64,000 nucleotides of DNA from Streptomyces vilmorinianum (lineage in GTDB: Bacteria; Actinomycetota; Actinomycetes; Streptomycetales; Streptomycetaceae), in contig NZ_CP040244.1 of the NCBI RefSeq assembly GCF_005517195.1, positions 2,126,001 through 2,190,000 on the forward strand, in the 5' to 3' direction. The notes beneath the pieces are model-generated. The model was not told where the DNA came from. It made no database searches and was given only the letters and a program-made list of their open reading frames with translations. The translations under genes and the position numbers were made by a program. The stretch's first letter is position 1. Each line of letters opens with the position of its first letter. Shown piece after piece: positions 56,174 to 64,000 of the stretch.

Positions 56174-57156
56174 CCGCGCACGACCGGCACGATGAGCACG
56201 AAGAGCACGAAGCGTACGAAGAGCACGACCGAGAAGACGGAGCAGGACACGTGAGTACGGGCACGAAGGAGGCCGGCGAGACCGCCGACGCGGCGGCCAT
56301 CCCCGAGCTGGTGATCATCTCCGGTATGTCCGGCGCCGGCCGGTCCACCGCGGCGAAGTGCCTGGAGGACCTCGGCTGGTTCGTCGTGGACAACCTGCCG
56401 CCCGCGCTGATCCCCACCATGGTGGAGCTCGGCGCCCGTTCCCAGGGCAACGTGGCCCGGATCGCCGTCGTCGTCGACGTCCGCGGCCGGCAGTTCTTCG
56501 ACGCCCTGCGGGAGTCCCTGGCCGCCCTCGACGCCCAGCAGGTCACCCGGCGGATCGTCTTCCTGGAGTCCTCCGACGAGGCCCTGGTCAGGCGGTTCGA
56601 GTCGGTCCGCAGGCCGCACCCGCTCCAGGGCGACGGCCGCATCACCGACGGCATCGCCGCCGAGCGCGATCTGCTGCGCGAGCTGCGCGGCGACGCCGAC
56701 CTGGTGATCGACACCTCCAGCCTCAACGTCCACGAGCTGCGCGCCAAGATGGACGCCCAGTTCGCCGGCGACGAGGAGCCGGAGCTGCGGGCCACCGTCA
56801 TGTCGTTCGGATTCAAGTACGGGCTGCCCGTCGACGCCGACCTCGTCGTCGACATGCGCTTCCTGCCCAACCCGCACTGGGTCCCCGAGCTGCGGCCCTT
56901 CACCGGGCTCAACGAGGAGGTCTCGGCGTACGTCTTCAACCAGCCCGGGGCCAAGGAGTTCCTCGACCGCTACACCGAGCTGCTCCAGCTGATCGCCGCG
57001 GGCTACCGCCGCGAGGGCAAGCGGTACGTGACCATCGCCGTCGGCTGCACGGGCGGCAAGCACCGCTCGGTCGCCACGTCCGAGAAGCTCGCCGCGCGCC
57101 TGGCCGCGGAAGGCGTCGAGACGGTCGTCGTCCACCGGGACATGGGGCGCGAGTGA
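56170..57156 (+). CDS. rapZ: RNase adapter RapZ-like nucleotide-binding protein
   Basis: 328 residues. A variable His/Glu-rich N-terminus (about 1-45) precedes the P-loop GMSGAGRST (52-60), in which Arg stands at the usual Lys position, as in other actinobacterial members. [17 protein letters not shown] follows, and the C-terminal domain shows [23 protein letters not shown] and the conserved [20 protein letters not shown]. The E. coli homologue controls GlmZ decay; its role in actinobacteria is not known. The ATG overlaps the uvrC stop. Confidence 0.94.
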   Translation: MTAHDRHDEHEEHEAYEEHDREDGAGHVSTGTKEAGETADAAAIPELVIISGMSGAGRSTAAKCLEDLGWFVVDNLPPALIPTMVELGARSQGNVARIAVVVDVRGRQFFDALRESLAALDAQQVTRRIVFLESSDEALVRRFESVRRPHPLQGDGRITDGIAAERDLLRELRGDADLVIDTSSLNVHELRAKMDAQFAGDEEPELRATVMSFGFKYGLPVDADLVVDMRFLPNPHWVPELRPFTGLNEEVSAYVFNQPGAKEFLDRYTELLQLIAAGYRREGKRYVTIAVGCTGGKHRSVATSEKLAARLAAEGVETVVVHRDMGRE

Positions 57157-58193
57157 AGCCGTACCGCCGGCGTACGTCCACGCTTTCGGGGCTCACGGTA
57201 CGTACGCTCCGCAGGCGCGGCGCCCAGCCCAAGGTCGTCGCGCTGGGCGGCGGCATGGGACTGTCGGCCTCCCTCGCCGCCCTGCGCCGGATCACCGGTG
57301 ACCTCACCGCCGTGGTCACCGTCGCCGACGACGGCGGCTCCAGCGGCCGGCTCCGGGAGGAGCTGGGCGTGCTGCCGCCCGGCGACCTGCGCAAGGCGCT
57401 CGCCGCCCTGTGCGGGGACGACGACTGGGGCCAGACCTGGTCCCGGGTCATCCAGCACCGTTTCCAGTCCAAGGGCGATCTGCACGAGCACGCGGTCGGC
57501 AATCTGCTGATCGTCGCCCTCTGGGAGCAGCTCGGCGACCATGTCCTGGCCCTGGACCTGGTCGGCAAGCTGCTCGGCGCGCACGGCCGCGTGCTGCCGA
57601 TGTCCGCCGTGCCGCTGGAGCTCCAGGCCCTGGTCAGGGGGCACGATCCGGCGCGCCCGGACGACGTGGACACCGTCCGTGGCCAGGCCACGGTGGCGCT
57701 CACGCCCGGTGAGGTGCAGTCCGTGCACCTCGTGCCGCACGACCCGCCCGCCGTGCCCGAAGCCGTCGCCGCGGTCCGGGACGCGGACTGGGTGGTCCTC
57801 GGCCCCGGCTCCTGGTTCTCCTCGGTGATCCCGCACCTGCTCGTCCCGGAGCTGCTCGACGCCCTGGTGGAGACCAAGGCCCGCCGGGTCCTCTCCCTGA
57901 ACCTCGCGCCGCAGCCGGGAGAAACCGAGGGGTTCTCTCCGCAGCGTCATTTGGAGGTTTTGGGACGACACGCCCCTAAACTCGCCCTGGACGTGGTGCT
58001 GGCCGACGAGGCCGCCGTGCCCGACGTGTCAGCGAGGGAGCCCCTCGTCGACGCCGCCAAGCGGCTCGGCGCCGCGCTCGAGCTGGCGCCGGTGGCCCGG
58101 GCCGACGGTCTCCCGAAGCACGACCCGGAGCTGTTGGCAGCCGCGTACGACCGTATTTTTCGGATGCATGGAAGGATCGGCCCATGGCGATGA
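57153..58193 (+). CDS. yvcK: YvcK-like protein (gluconeogenesis factor family)
   Basis: 346 residues, CofD/YvcK fold. After a basic N-terminus ([13 protein letters not shown]), [17 protein letters not shown] is near residues 29-45, [29 protein letters not shown] near 55-83, [18 protein letters not shown] near 111-128, and [17 protein letters not shown] near 215. YvcK binds UDP-sugars in Bacillus and Mycobacterium (CuvA) and affects cell-wall growth and carbon use. The GTG overlaps rapZ (GTGA) and the 3' end overlaps whiA by 10 bases. Confidence 0.94.
   Translation: MKPYRRRTSTLSGLTVRTLRRRGAQPKVVALGGGMGLSASLAALRRITGDLTAVVTVADDGGSSGRLREELGVLPPGDLRKALAALCGDDDWGQTWSRVIQHRFQSKGDLHEHAVGNLLIVALWEQLGDHVLALDLVGKLLGAHGRVLPMSAVPLELQALVRGHDPARPDDVDTVRGQATVALTPGEVQSVHLVPHDPPAVPEAVAAVRDADWVVLGPGSWFSSVIPHLLVPELLDALVETKARRVLSLNLAPQPGETEGFSPQRHLEVLGRHAPKLALDVVLADEAAVPDVSAREPLVDAAKRLGAALELAPVARADGLPKHDPELLAAAYDRIFRMHGRIGPWR
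57951..57982 (+). promoter_or_regulatory. possible internal whiA promoter with GACAC site
   Basis: TAAACT (57977-57982) preceded by GACAC (57967-57971) inside yvcK, about 205 bases before whiA. GACAC is the known WhiA binding core, and the segment is unusually A/T-rich for this gene. TTGGAG at 57951 is 20 bases away from the -10, longer than ideal. Confidence 0.4.
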
Positions 58194-59173
58194 CGGCAGC
58201 GGTGAAGGACGAGATCTCCCGGCTTCCCGTCACCCGGACCTGCTGCAGGAAGGCAGAGGTCTCGTCGATCCTGCGGTTCGCGGGCGGGCTGCACCTGGTG
58301 AGCGGGCGGATCGTGATCGAGGCGGAGCTGGACACCGCGATGGCGGCGCGCCGGCTCAAGCGGGACATCCTGGAGATCTTCGGGCACAGCTCGGAGCTGA
58401 TCGTGATGGCCCCCGGCGGGCTGCGGCGCGGCTCCCGCTTCGTCGTACGGGTGGTGGCGGGCGGCGACCAGCTGGCCCGGCAGACCGGCCTGGTCGACGG
58501 CCGGGGCCGCCCGATCCGCGGGCTGCCCCCGCAGGTCGTCTCGGGTGCCACCTGCGACGCCGAGGCGGCCTGGCGCGGCGCGTTCCTGGCGCACGGCTCG
58601 CTGACCGAGCCCGGACGCTCCTCCTCCCTCGAGGTGACCTGCCCCGGCCCGGAGGCCGCCCTCGCGCTCGTGGGCGCGGCGCGCCGGCTGAGCATCGCCG
58701 CGAAGGCGCGTGAGGTCCGGGGCGTGGACCGCGTGGTCGTCCGGGACGGTGACGCCATCGGCGCCCTGCTGACCCGGCTCGGCGCGCACGAGTCGGTCCT
58801 TGCCTGGGAGGAGCGGCGGATGCGCCGCGAGGTCCGGGCCACGGCCAACCGGCTGGCGAACTTCGACGACGCCAACCTGCGGCGCTCGGCGCGCGCGGCG
58901 GTGGCCGCCGGCGCCCGGGTGCAGCGCGCCCTGGAGATCCTCGGCGAGGAGGTGCCCGAGCACCTCGCCGCCGCGGGCCGGCTGCGCATGGAGCACAAGC
59001 AGGCCTCCCTGGAGGAGCTGGGCGCGCTCGCCGATCCGCCGCTGACCAAGGACGCTGTCGCGGGCCGGATTCGCCGCCTGCTGGCCATGGCCGACAAGCG
59101 GGCGCAGGACCTGGGGATCCCCGGAACGGAGTCAAGTCTGACGGAGGAGCTGGACGACAGCCTCGTCGGCTGA
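58184..59173 (+). CDS. whiA: sporulation regulator WhiA
   Basis: 329 residues, nearly identical in pattern to Streptomyces WhiA. N-terminal LAGLIDADG-like part ([57 protein letters not shown] in pieces), [24 protein letters not shown] near 124-147, and a C-terminal HTH ([25 protein letters not shown], about 285-309). With WhiB it stops aerial growth and turns on division genes. The gene ends the uvrC-rapZ-yvcK-whiA operon. Confidence 0.98.
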   Translation: MAMTAAVKDEISRLPVTRTCCRKAEVSSILRFAGGLHLVSGRIVIEAELDTAMAARRLKRDILEIFGHSSELIVMAPGGLRRGSRFVVRVVAGGDQLARQTGLVDGRGRPIRGLPPQVVSGATCDAEAAWRGAFLAHGSLTEPGRSSSLEVTCPGPEAALALVGAARRLSIAAKAREVRGVDRVVVRDGDAIGALLTRLGAHESVLAWEERRMRREVRATANRLANFDDANLRRSARAAVAAGARVQRALEILGEEVPEHLAAAGRLRMEHKQASLEELGALADPPLTKDAVAGRIRRLLAMADKRAQDLGIPGTESSLTEELDDSLVG

Positions 59174-59200
59174 CCCGTATCGCCGCTTCGCTCAATTCGC

Positions 59201-59233
59201 CGCTGCCGGTGCCTTTCTGAGGCACCGGCAGCG
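59201..59233 (+). terminator. terminator of the uvrC-whiA operon
   Basis: CGCTGCCGGTGCC (59201-59213) and GGCACCGGCAGCG (59221-59233): perfect 13-bp stem and a 7-base loop TTTCTGA. Confidence 0.85.
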
Positions 59234-59270
59234 GCGTTCTCGTGAGGGCGCGGCGCGTCGCGAGGCACTC

Positions 59271-59295
59271 TTGACATGATCATGAACCGTGATCA
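59271..59295. promoter_or_regulatory. TTGACA and TGATCA-N7-TGATCA upstream of the carboxypeptidase
   Basis: A consensus -35 TTGACA (59271-59276) adjoins TGATCA (59277-59282), seven bases, TGATCA (59290-59295), which fills the spacer region. A protein bound there would block the polymerase. No clear -10 follows at 17 bases (CAGCCT). Confidence 0.5.
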
Positions 59296-59342
59296 GCCTG
59301 GCGTCTGTTCACATTCGTGGCAGACAACAGCAAGGGGGGCTG

Positions 59343-62297
59343 ATGAGACGCAGAGCGAGCTCGATCCTCGCCGCGGCTTCACTGCTGATCGCGGGACTGG
59401 CGGCCGCGCCCGTCGCCGGAGCGGAACCGAACGGCGGGGACGGCGGCGACGCCCTCTCCGTATGGCGCGCGAAGGTCAGCAAGGAACAGGTGCCGTTACT
59501 CCTGGAGGCCGGCACCGACGGGCACGAACTGACCGAGCAGGTGCCGGACAAGGGCTCCGCCACCCTCGAGCTCTACCTCACCGACCGGCAGGCCGGCCAG
59601 CTGCGCGGCAAGGGGGTCGAACTCGCCGAGCACACCCTCTCCGCCCAGGCCGAGAAGCGGGTCGCCGGTGCCGGGGACGGCGTCTTTCGCCCGTACGGCG
59701 GCGAAGGCGGCCTCAAGCAGGAGATCCTCGCCGCCGCCCAGGCCAACCCCGGCCTCACCAAGGTCGTCTCCCTCGGAAAGACCGTGAAGGGCCAGGACAT
59801 CCTCGCCCTCAAGCTCACCAAGGGCGCCAAGAAGGCGAAGGACGGTTCGAAGCCCGCCACGCTGTACCTGTCCAACCAGCACGCCCGCGAGTGGATCACC
59901 CCCGAGATGACCCGGCGGCTGATGCACCACTACCTCGACAGCTACGGCAAGGACCAGCGGGTCACGAAGATCGTCGACTCCACCGAGCTCTGGTTCGTGC
60001 TCTCCGCCAACCCGGACGGCTACGACTTCACCCACGCCGACCCCGCCAACCGCCAGTGGCGCAAGAACCTCCGCGACAACAACGGCGACGGGCGGATCGC
60101 ACCCGGCGACGGCGTCGACCTCAACCGTAACTTCGCCTACAAGTGGGGCTACGACAACGAGGGTTCGTCCCCCGACCCGGCGAACGAGACCTACCGTGGC
60201 ACCGGCCCGATGTCCGAGCCCGAGACCAAGGCGCTCGACGCCTTCCAGAAGCGCATCGGCTTCCAGTACGGCATCAACTACCACTCGGCCGCCCAGCTGC
60301 TGCTCTACGGCGTCGGCTGGCAGGTCGCCACCGACACCCCCGACGACGTGGCGCTCAGGTCGCTCGCCGGCACCCCGCAGAAGTCCGCCGTGCCCGGCTA
60401 CCGGCCGCAGGTCTCCTCCGAGCTCTACACCACCAACGGCGAGGCCGACGGACACGCGGCCAACGTCAACGGGATGCAGATGTTCACCCCGGAGATGTCG
60501 ACCTGCGCCACCGCCTCCCGCATCGACCCGAACGACGCCTGGGAGCCCGCCGACTGCGCCTCCGTCTTCACCTTCCCGGACGACGAGAAGCTGATCCAGG
60601 CCGAGTTCGCCAAGAACATCCCCTTCGCGCTCGCCGTCGCCGAGAGCGCCGCCCACCCGGACCGGCCCGTCTCCGTCACCGGCCTCGACGCCCCCGACTT
60701 CACCCCGGACACCTTCACCACCTCCTACGCCCGCGGCGGCGACCAGGAGGTCTCCGTCACCGCCCGCACGTCCCTGCGCGACAAGAAGCTCAGGTACCGG
60801 GTCAACGGCGGCCGCACCCACACCGAGAGCCTGGAGGCCTGGGAGGGCGGCGAGACCTACGGCGGGGAGGACAACCTCTTTTTCGACCAGTACCGGGCCG
60901 AGGTCGAGGACGCCCGACCGGGCGACACCGTCGAGGTCTGGTTCACCGCCCGTACCCAGGAGGGCACGGCGACCGCCTCCACCCCCTTCACGTACACCGT
61001 GGCCGAGCGGCCCCGCGGAGACGTGCTCGTCCTCGCCGAGGAGGGCGGCCAGGCCGCCGCGCAGCACACCGCGGCCTATGTGAAGGCGCTCGCCGACAGC
61101 GGCCGCAAGGCCGCCGTCTGGGACGTCGCCACCCAGGGGGTCCCGGACCCGCTCGGCGTGCTGAGCCACTTCCGTACGGTCGTCTGGTACACCGGCGCCG
61201 AGCAGCCCTCCGGGCCGGTCATGCTGGCCGTACGGGACTACCTCAACGAGGGCGGCAAGCTGATCAACGCCGGGGAGAAGTCCGGCGGCCTGATCGACAT
61301 CGGCCGGGCCCAGTCCAACGACTTCGCCCAGTACTACCTCGGCGCGTACCACCGGGCCGCGCTGAACGGCCCGCCCGCCTTCGCCGGATCCGGCGGATTC
61401 GCCGGCGCCACGGGCTCCCTCGGCGGCGCGGCGGACAACCCGCTGGACAACGCCGGCGCGTACACCGTCACCTCGGACACCCTGAAGCCGCAGCAGTTCC
61501 CGCAGTTCGGCAGCAGCGCGTCCGCCGGCGACTACCCGGGCGTCCGCACCCCCTTCGAGCCCTACGAGGGCGCGTACTTCGCCGCCGCCCGCCACGCCGA
61601 CAACACCTGGACGCGCCTGAGCCGCACCGTCGACCTCACCGGCGTCGACGCGGCCGCCCTGCCGAGCCTGCGCTTCCAGGTCAGTTACGACACCGAGCCC
61701 GGCTACGACAACCTCGTCGTCGAGGCCCACACCGTCGGCCAGGACGACTGGACCACGCTGCCCGACGCCAACGGCGGCACCTCCACCGCCGCCCCGGCCG
61801 ACTGCGGCGAGGGCTACTACGTCCGCGGCCACCCCTTCCTCGCCCGCTACCTGACCGTCGGCGAGGACGGCTGCACCAGCACCGGCACCACCGGCTCCTG
61901 GAACGCGTTCACCGGCCCCTCCAACGGCTGGCGGCAGGCCTCGGTCGACCTGAGCGCCTACGCGGGCAAGCAGGTCGAGCTGTCGATCTCGTACATCACC
62001 GACCCCGGGAGCGGCGAGATGGGCGCCTTCGTCGACGACACCGCGCTCGTGATCGGCGGCACGGCGAGCGGCGGCGAGGGGTTCGAGACGGCGCTCGGCG
62101 CCTGGTCCGTACCGGGGCCGCCGGCCGGCAGCCGGGCGAACGGCAGCGACTGGGCGCGCTCCGCGGGGCTCTTCCACTCCCAGGCCGCCGTCACCACACG
62201 TGACACCGTGCTCCTCGGTTTCGGCCTGGAACACGTGCGCTCCGAGGCGGAGCGCGCGGCACTCGTCAGGAAGGCTCTCGGCGTGGTGCACGGCTGA
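59343..62297 (+). CDS. secreted M14 zinc carboxypeptidase with C-terminal beta domains
   Basis: 984 residues. Signal peptide 1-27, propeptide-like region to about 115, then M14 carboxypeptidase: zinc ligands His180 and Glu183 (NQHAREW), His314 (NYHSAAQ), substrate Asn261-Arg262 (DLNRNF) and catalytic Glu384 (MFTPEMS). After about 460 come a beta-sandwich, a flavodoxin-like stretch (VLVLAEEGGQAAAQHTAAYVK) and an immune inhibitor A-like domain (about 725-905). Codon 52 (59496-59498) is TTA, so expression should depend on bldA. The ATG has AAGGGGG four bases upstream. Confidence 0.93.
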   Translation: MRRRASSILAAASLLIAGLAAAPVAGAEPNGGDGGDALSVWRAKVSKEQVPLLLEAGTDGHELTEQVPDKGSATLELYLTDRQAGQLRGKGVELAEHTLSAQAEKRVAGAGDGVFRPYGGEGGLKQEILAAAQANPGLTKVVSLGKTVKGQDILALKLTKGAKKAKDGSKPATLYLSNQHAREWITPEMTRRLMHHYLDSYGKDQRVTKIVDSTELWFVLSANPDGYDFTHADPANRQWRKNLRDNNGDGRIAPGDGVDLNRNFAYKWGYDNEGSSPDPANETYRGTGPMSEPETKALDAFQKRIGFQYGINYHSAAQLLLYGVGWQVATDTPDDVALRSLAGTPQKSAVPGYRPQVSSELYTTNGEADGHAANVNGMQMFTPEMSTCATASRIDPNDAWEPADCASVFTFPDDEKLIQAEFAKNIPFALAVAESAAHPDRPVSVTGLDAPDFTPDTFTTSYARGGDQEVSVTARTSLRDKKLRYRVNGGRTHTESLEAWEGGETYGGEDNLFFDQYRAEVEDARPGDTVEVWFTARTQEGTATASTPFTYTVAERPRGDVLVLAEEGGQAAAQHTAAYVKALADSGRKAAVWDVATQGVPDPLGVLSHFRTVVWYTGAEQPSGPVMLAVRDYLNEGGKLINAGEKSGGLIDIGRAQSNDFAQYYLGAYHRAALNGPPAFAGSGGFAGATGSLGGAADNPLDNAGAYTVTSDTLKPQQFPQFGSSASAGDYPGVRTPFEPYEGAYFAAARHADNTWTRLSRTVDLTGVDAAALPSLRFQVSYDTEPGYDNLVVEAHTVGQDDWTTLPDANGGTSTAAPADCGEGYYVRGHPFLARYLTVGEDGCTSTGTTGSWNAFTGPSNGWRQASVDLSAYAGKQVELSISYITDPGSGEMGAFVDDTALVIGGTASGGEGFETALGAWSVPGPPAGSRANGSDWARSAGLFHSQAAVTTRDTVLLGFGLEHVRSEAERAALVRKALGVVHG

Positions 62298-62314
62298 GCG
62301 GCCACCCGCACCTT

Positions 62315-62333
62315 TGATCACAGTCAGTGATCG
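62315..62333. promoter_or_regulatory. second TGATCA-N7-TGATC site
   Basis: TGATCA (62315-62320), seven bases, TGATCG (62328-62333). Same half-sites and spacing as at 59277-59295, between the carboxypeptidase and gap genes. Confidence 0.45.
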
Positions 62334-62344
62334 GGACGAAATAC

Positions 62345-62386
62345 GCACCGTGGCTCGAACCCGTCGGTAGTAACGGGCCACGGTGC
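62345..62386 (+). terminator. carboxypeptidase terminator
   Basis: GCACCGTGG (62345-62353) pairs with CCACGGTGC (62378-62386), and inside it CCCGT (62360-62364) pairs with ACGGG (62373-62377), with a one-sided bulge. ATTCTC follows. Confidence 0.7.
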
Positions 62387-62439
62387 ATTCTCAAGGTCTT
62401 TCGGCTGCACACGATGTCACTCTGAGCCGATGGGAGAGG

Positions 62440-62445
62440 TAGGGT
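62440..62445 (+). promoter_or_regulatory. -10 box of gap
   Basis: TAGGGT about 77 bases before the gap start. The -35 region (GTCACT type) is weak. GAGGAG serves as the ribosome binding site close to the GTG. Confidence 0.4.
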
Positions 62446-62506
62446 CGTAAGCGGTCGGGGACATCCCTAAAAGAATCTCGCCGGCGTCGAAACCCGGCGT
62501 ACCTAA

Positions 62507-63532
<1,026 letters not shown>

Positions 63533-63564
63533 GCCCCAGGGCAGGTACCCCCTTGATGTGAGCG

Positions 63565-63604
63565 CAGGGCTCGGACAGCGTAACGTCGCGCTGTGCGAGC
63601 CCTG
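63565..63604 (+). terminator. hairpin between gap and pgk
   Basis: CAGGGCTCG (63565-63573) and CAGCG (63576-63580) pair with CGCTG (63589-63593) and CGAGCCCTG (63596-63604), with a 2x2 internal loop. It may attenuate or stop gap transcription before pgk. Confidence 0.65.
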
Positions 63605-63643
63605 TCTCGTGTGCTCGACCGCGTTCCAAGGAGTCAGTACAAG

Positions 63644-64000
63644 ATGAAGACGATCGACGAGCTTCTCGCCGAAGGCGTCGCCGGCAAGCGGGTATTCGTC
63701 CGCGCCGACCTGAACGTGCCGCTGGACGGCACCACCATCACCGACGACGGCCGCATCCGCGCCGTCGTCCCCACGGTCAAGGCGCTCGCCGACGCCGGGG
63801 CCCGTGTCGTGGTCGCCTCGCACCTGGGCCGCCCCAAGGGCGCCCCGGACCCGGCGTTCTCCCTCGGCCCGGCCGCCGCGCGCCTGGGTGAACTCCTCGG
63901 TGCCGACGTGGCGTTCGCGACCGACACGGTCGGCGAGTCCGCCAACTCCACCGTCGCCGCCCTCGCCGACGGCCAGGTGGCCGTCATCGAGAACCTCCGC
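63644..64000 (+). CDS. pgk: phosphoglycerate kinase, 5' part
   Basis: The first 119 codons only; the gene runs off the right edge. FVRADLNVPLDG (about 18-29) and ASHLGRPKG (about 60-68) are the substrate-binding motifs of PGK, and VAVIENLR continues into VIENLRF-type sequence at the edge. The enzyme transfers phosphate from 1,3-bisphosphoglycerate to ADP, directly after GAPDH in glycolysis. The ATG has AAGGAG ten bases upstream. Confidence 0.97.
   Translation, partial: MKTIDELLAEGVAGKRVFVRADLNVPLDGTTITDDGRIRAVVPTVKALADAGARVVVASHLGRPKGAPDPAFSLGPAAARLGELLGADVAFATDTVGESANSTVAALADGQVAVIENLR

Overview
The window looks like a core segment of a Streptomyces chromosome, or of a very close relative. 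G+C is very high with third-position GC bias, many starts are GTG, and genes often overlap by four bases. Marker genes agree: a long chaplin, WhiA, a mycothiol-dependent isomerase-family protein and C-terminal LAXTG sorting. Leucine TTA codons are very rare. The housekeeping order rpsA, coaE, uvrB, uvrA, uvrC-rapZ-yvcK-whiA, gap-pgk runs along the + strand, with accessory genes between. I saw no transposase, integrase, rRNA operon or CRISPR array.

Layout. 1-10,000: the helicase hrpB (cut by the left edge), a methyltransferase, rpsA with a good housekeeping promoter and a terminator, a PAC2 protein, coaE, a TPR protein and a truncated hydrolase pseudogene. 10,200-17,000: an SNF2 helicase coupled to a SWIM-finger protein, then a small helical protein next to an NB-ARC/TPR STAND protein. 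The last two share a short QAG-containing motif, as in bacterial NLR/amyloid-signalling pairs. 17,000-19,800: a transferase-like gene and a chaplin gene, with an 11-copy heptanucleotide repeat between them. 19,800-22,200: DUF2293 and DUF7873 genes, then two tandem RNA modules with the parts of a tRNA in circularly permuted order, closed by a terminator. This RNA pair is the most unusual item here.

22,200-37,600: metabolic and regulatory genes. These include an AlaA-like aminotransferase divergent from an HxlR regulator, the pseudouridine catabolism pair psuK-psuG, a lipoprotein/papain-like protein pair, a methyltransferase broken by two homopolymer frameshifts, a metallophosphoesterase-MFS-propeller operon, an alkyltransferase and an MHYT membrane sensor. 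37,600-46,600: uvrB, two TerD-family genes, and a TerC-family gene behind a probable Mn2+ riboswitch, followed by an MHS transporter, an MBL hydrolase and a maleylpyruvate isomerase-family gene. 46,800-54,000: uvrA, a sugar kinase, a Rieske lipoprotein, a regulator, and a secreted protease with a coupled secreted partner. 54,100-64,000: the uvrC-rapZ-yvcK-whiA operon, a secreted M14 carboxypeptidase, gap and the first part of pgk.

How the parts fit together. All three UvrABC subunits are in the window but not in one operon. uvrB and uvrC each carry a promoter of the LexA-independent (PafBC-type) DNA-damage pattern that also directs leaderless mRNA. Several other genes have a -10 box 6-7 bases before the start codon and probably lack leaders too. 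Two genes, the STAND protein and the carboxypeptidase, contain a TTA codon and so are probably bldA-dependent and developmentally timed, in keeping with the chaplin and whiA nearby.
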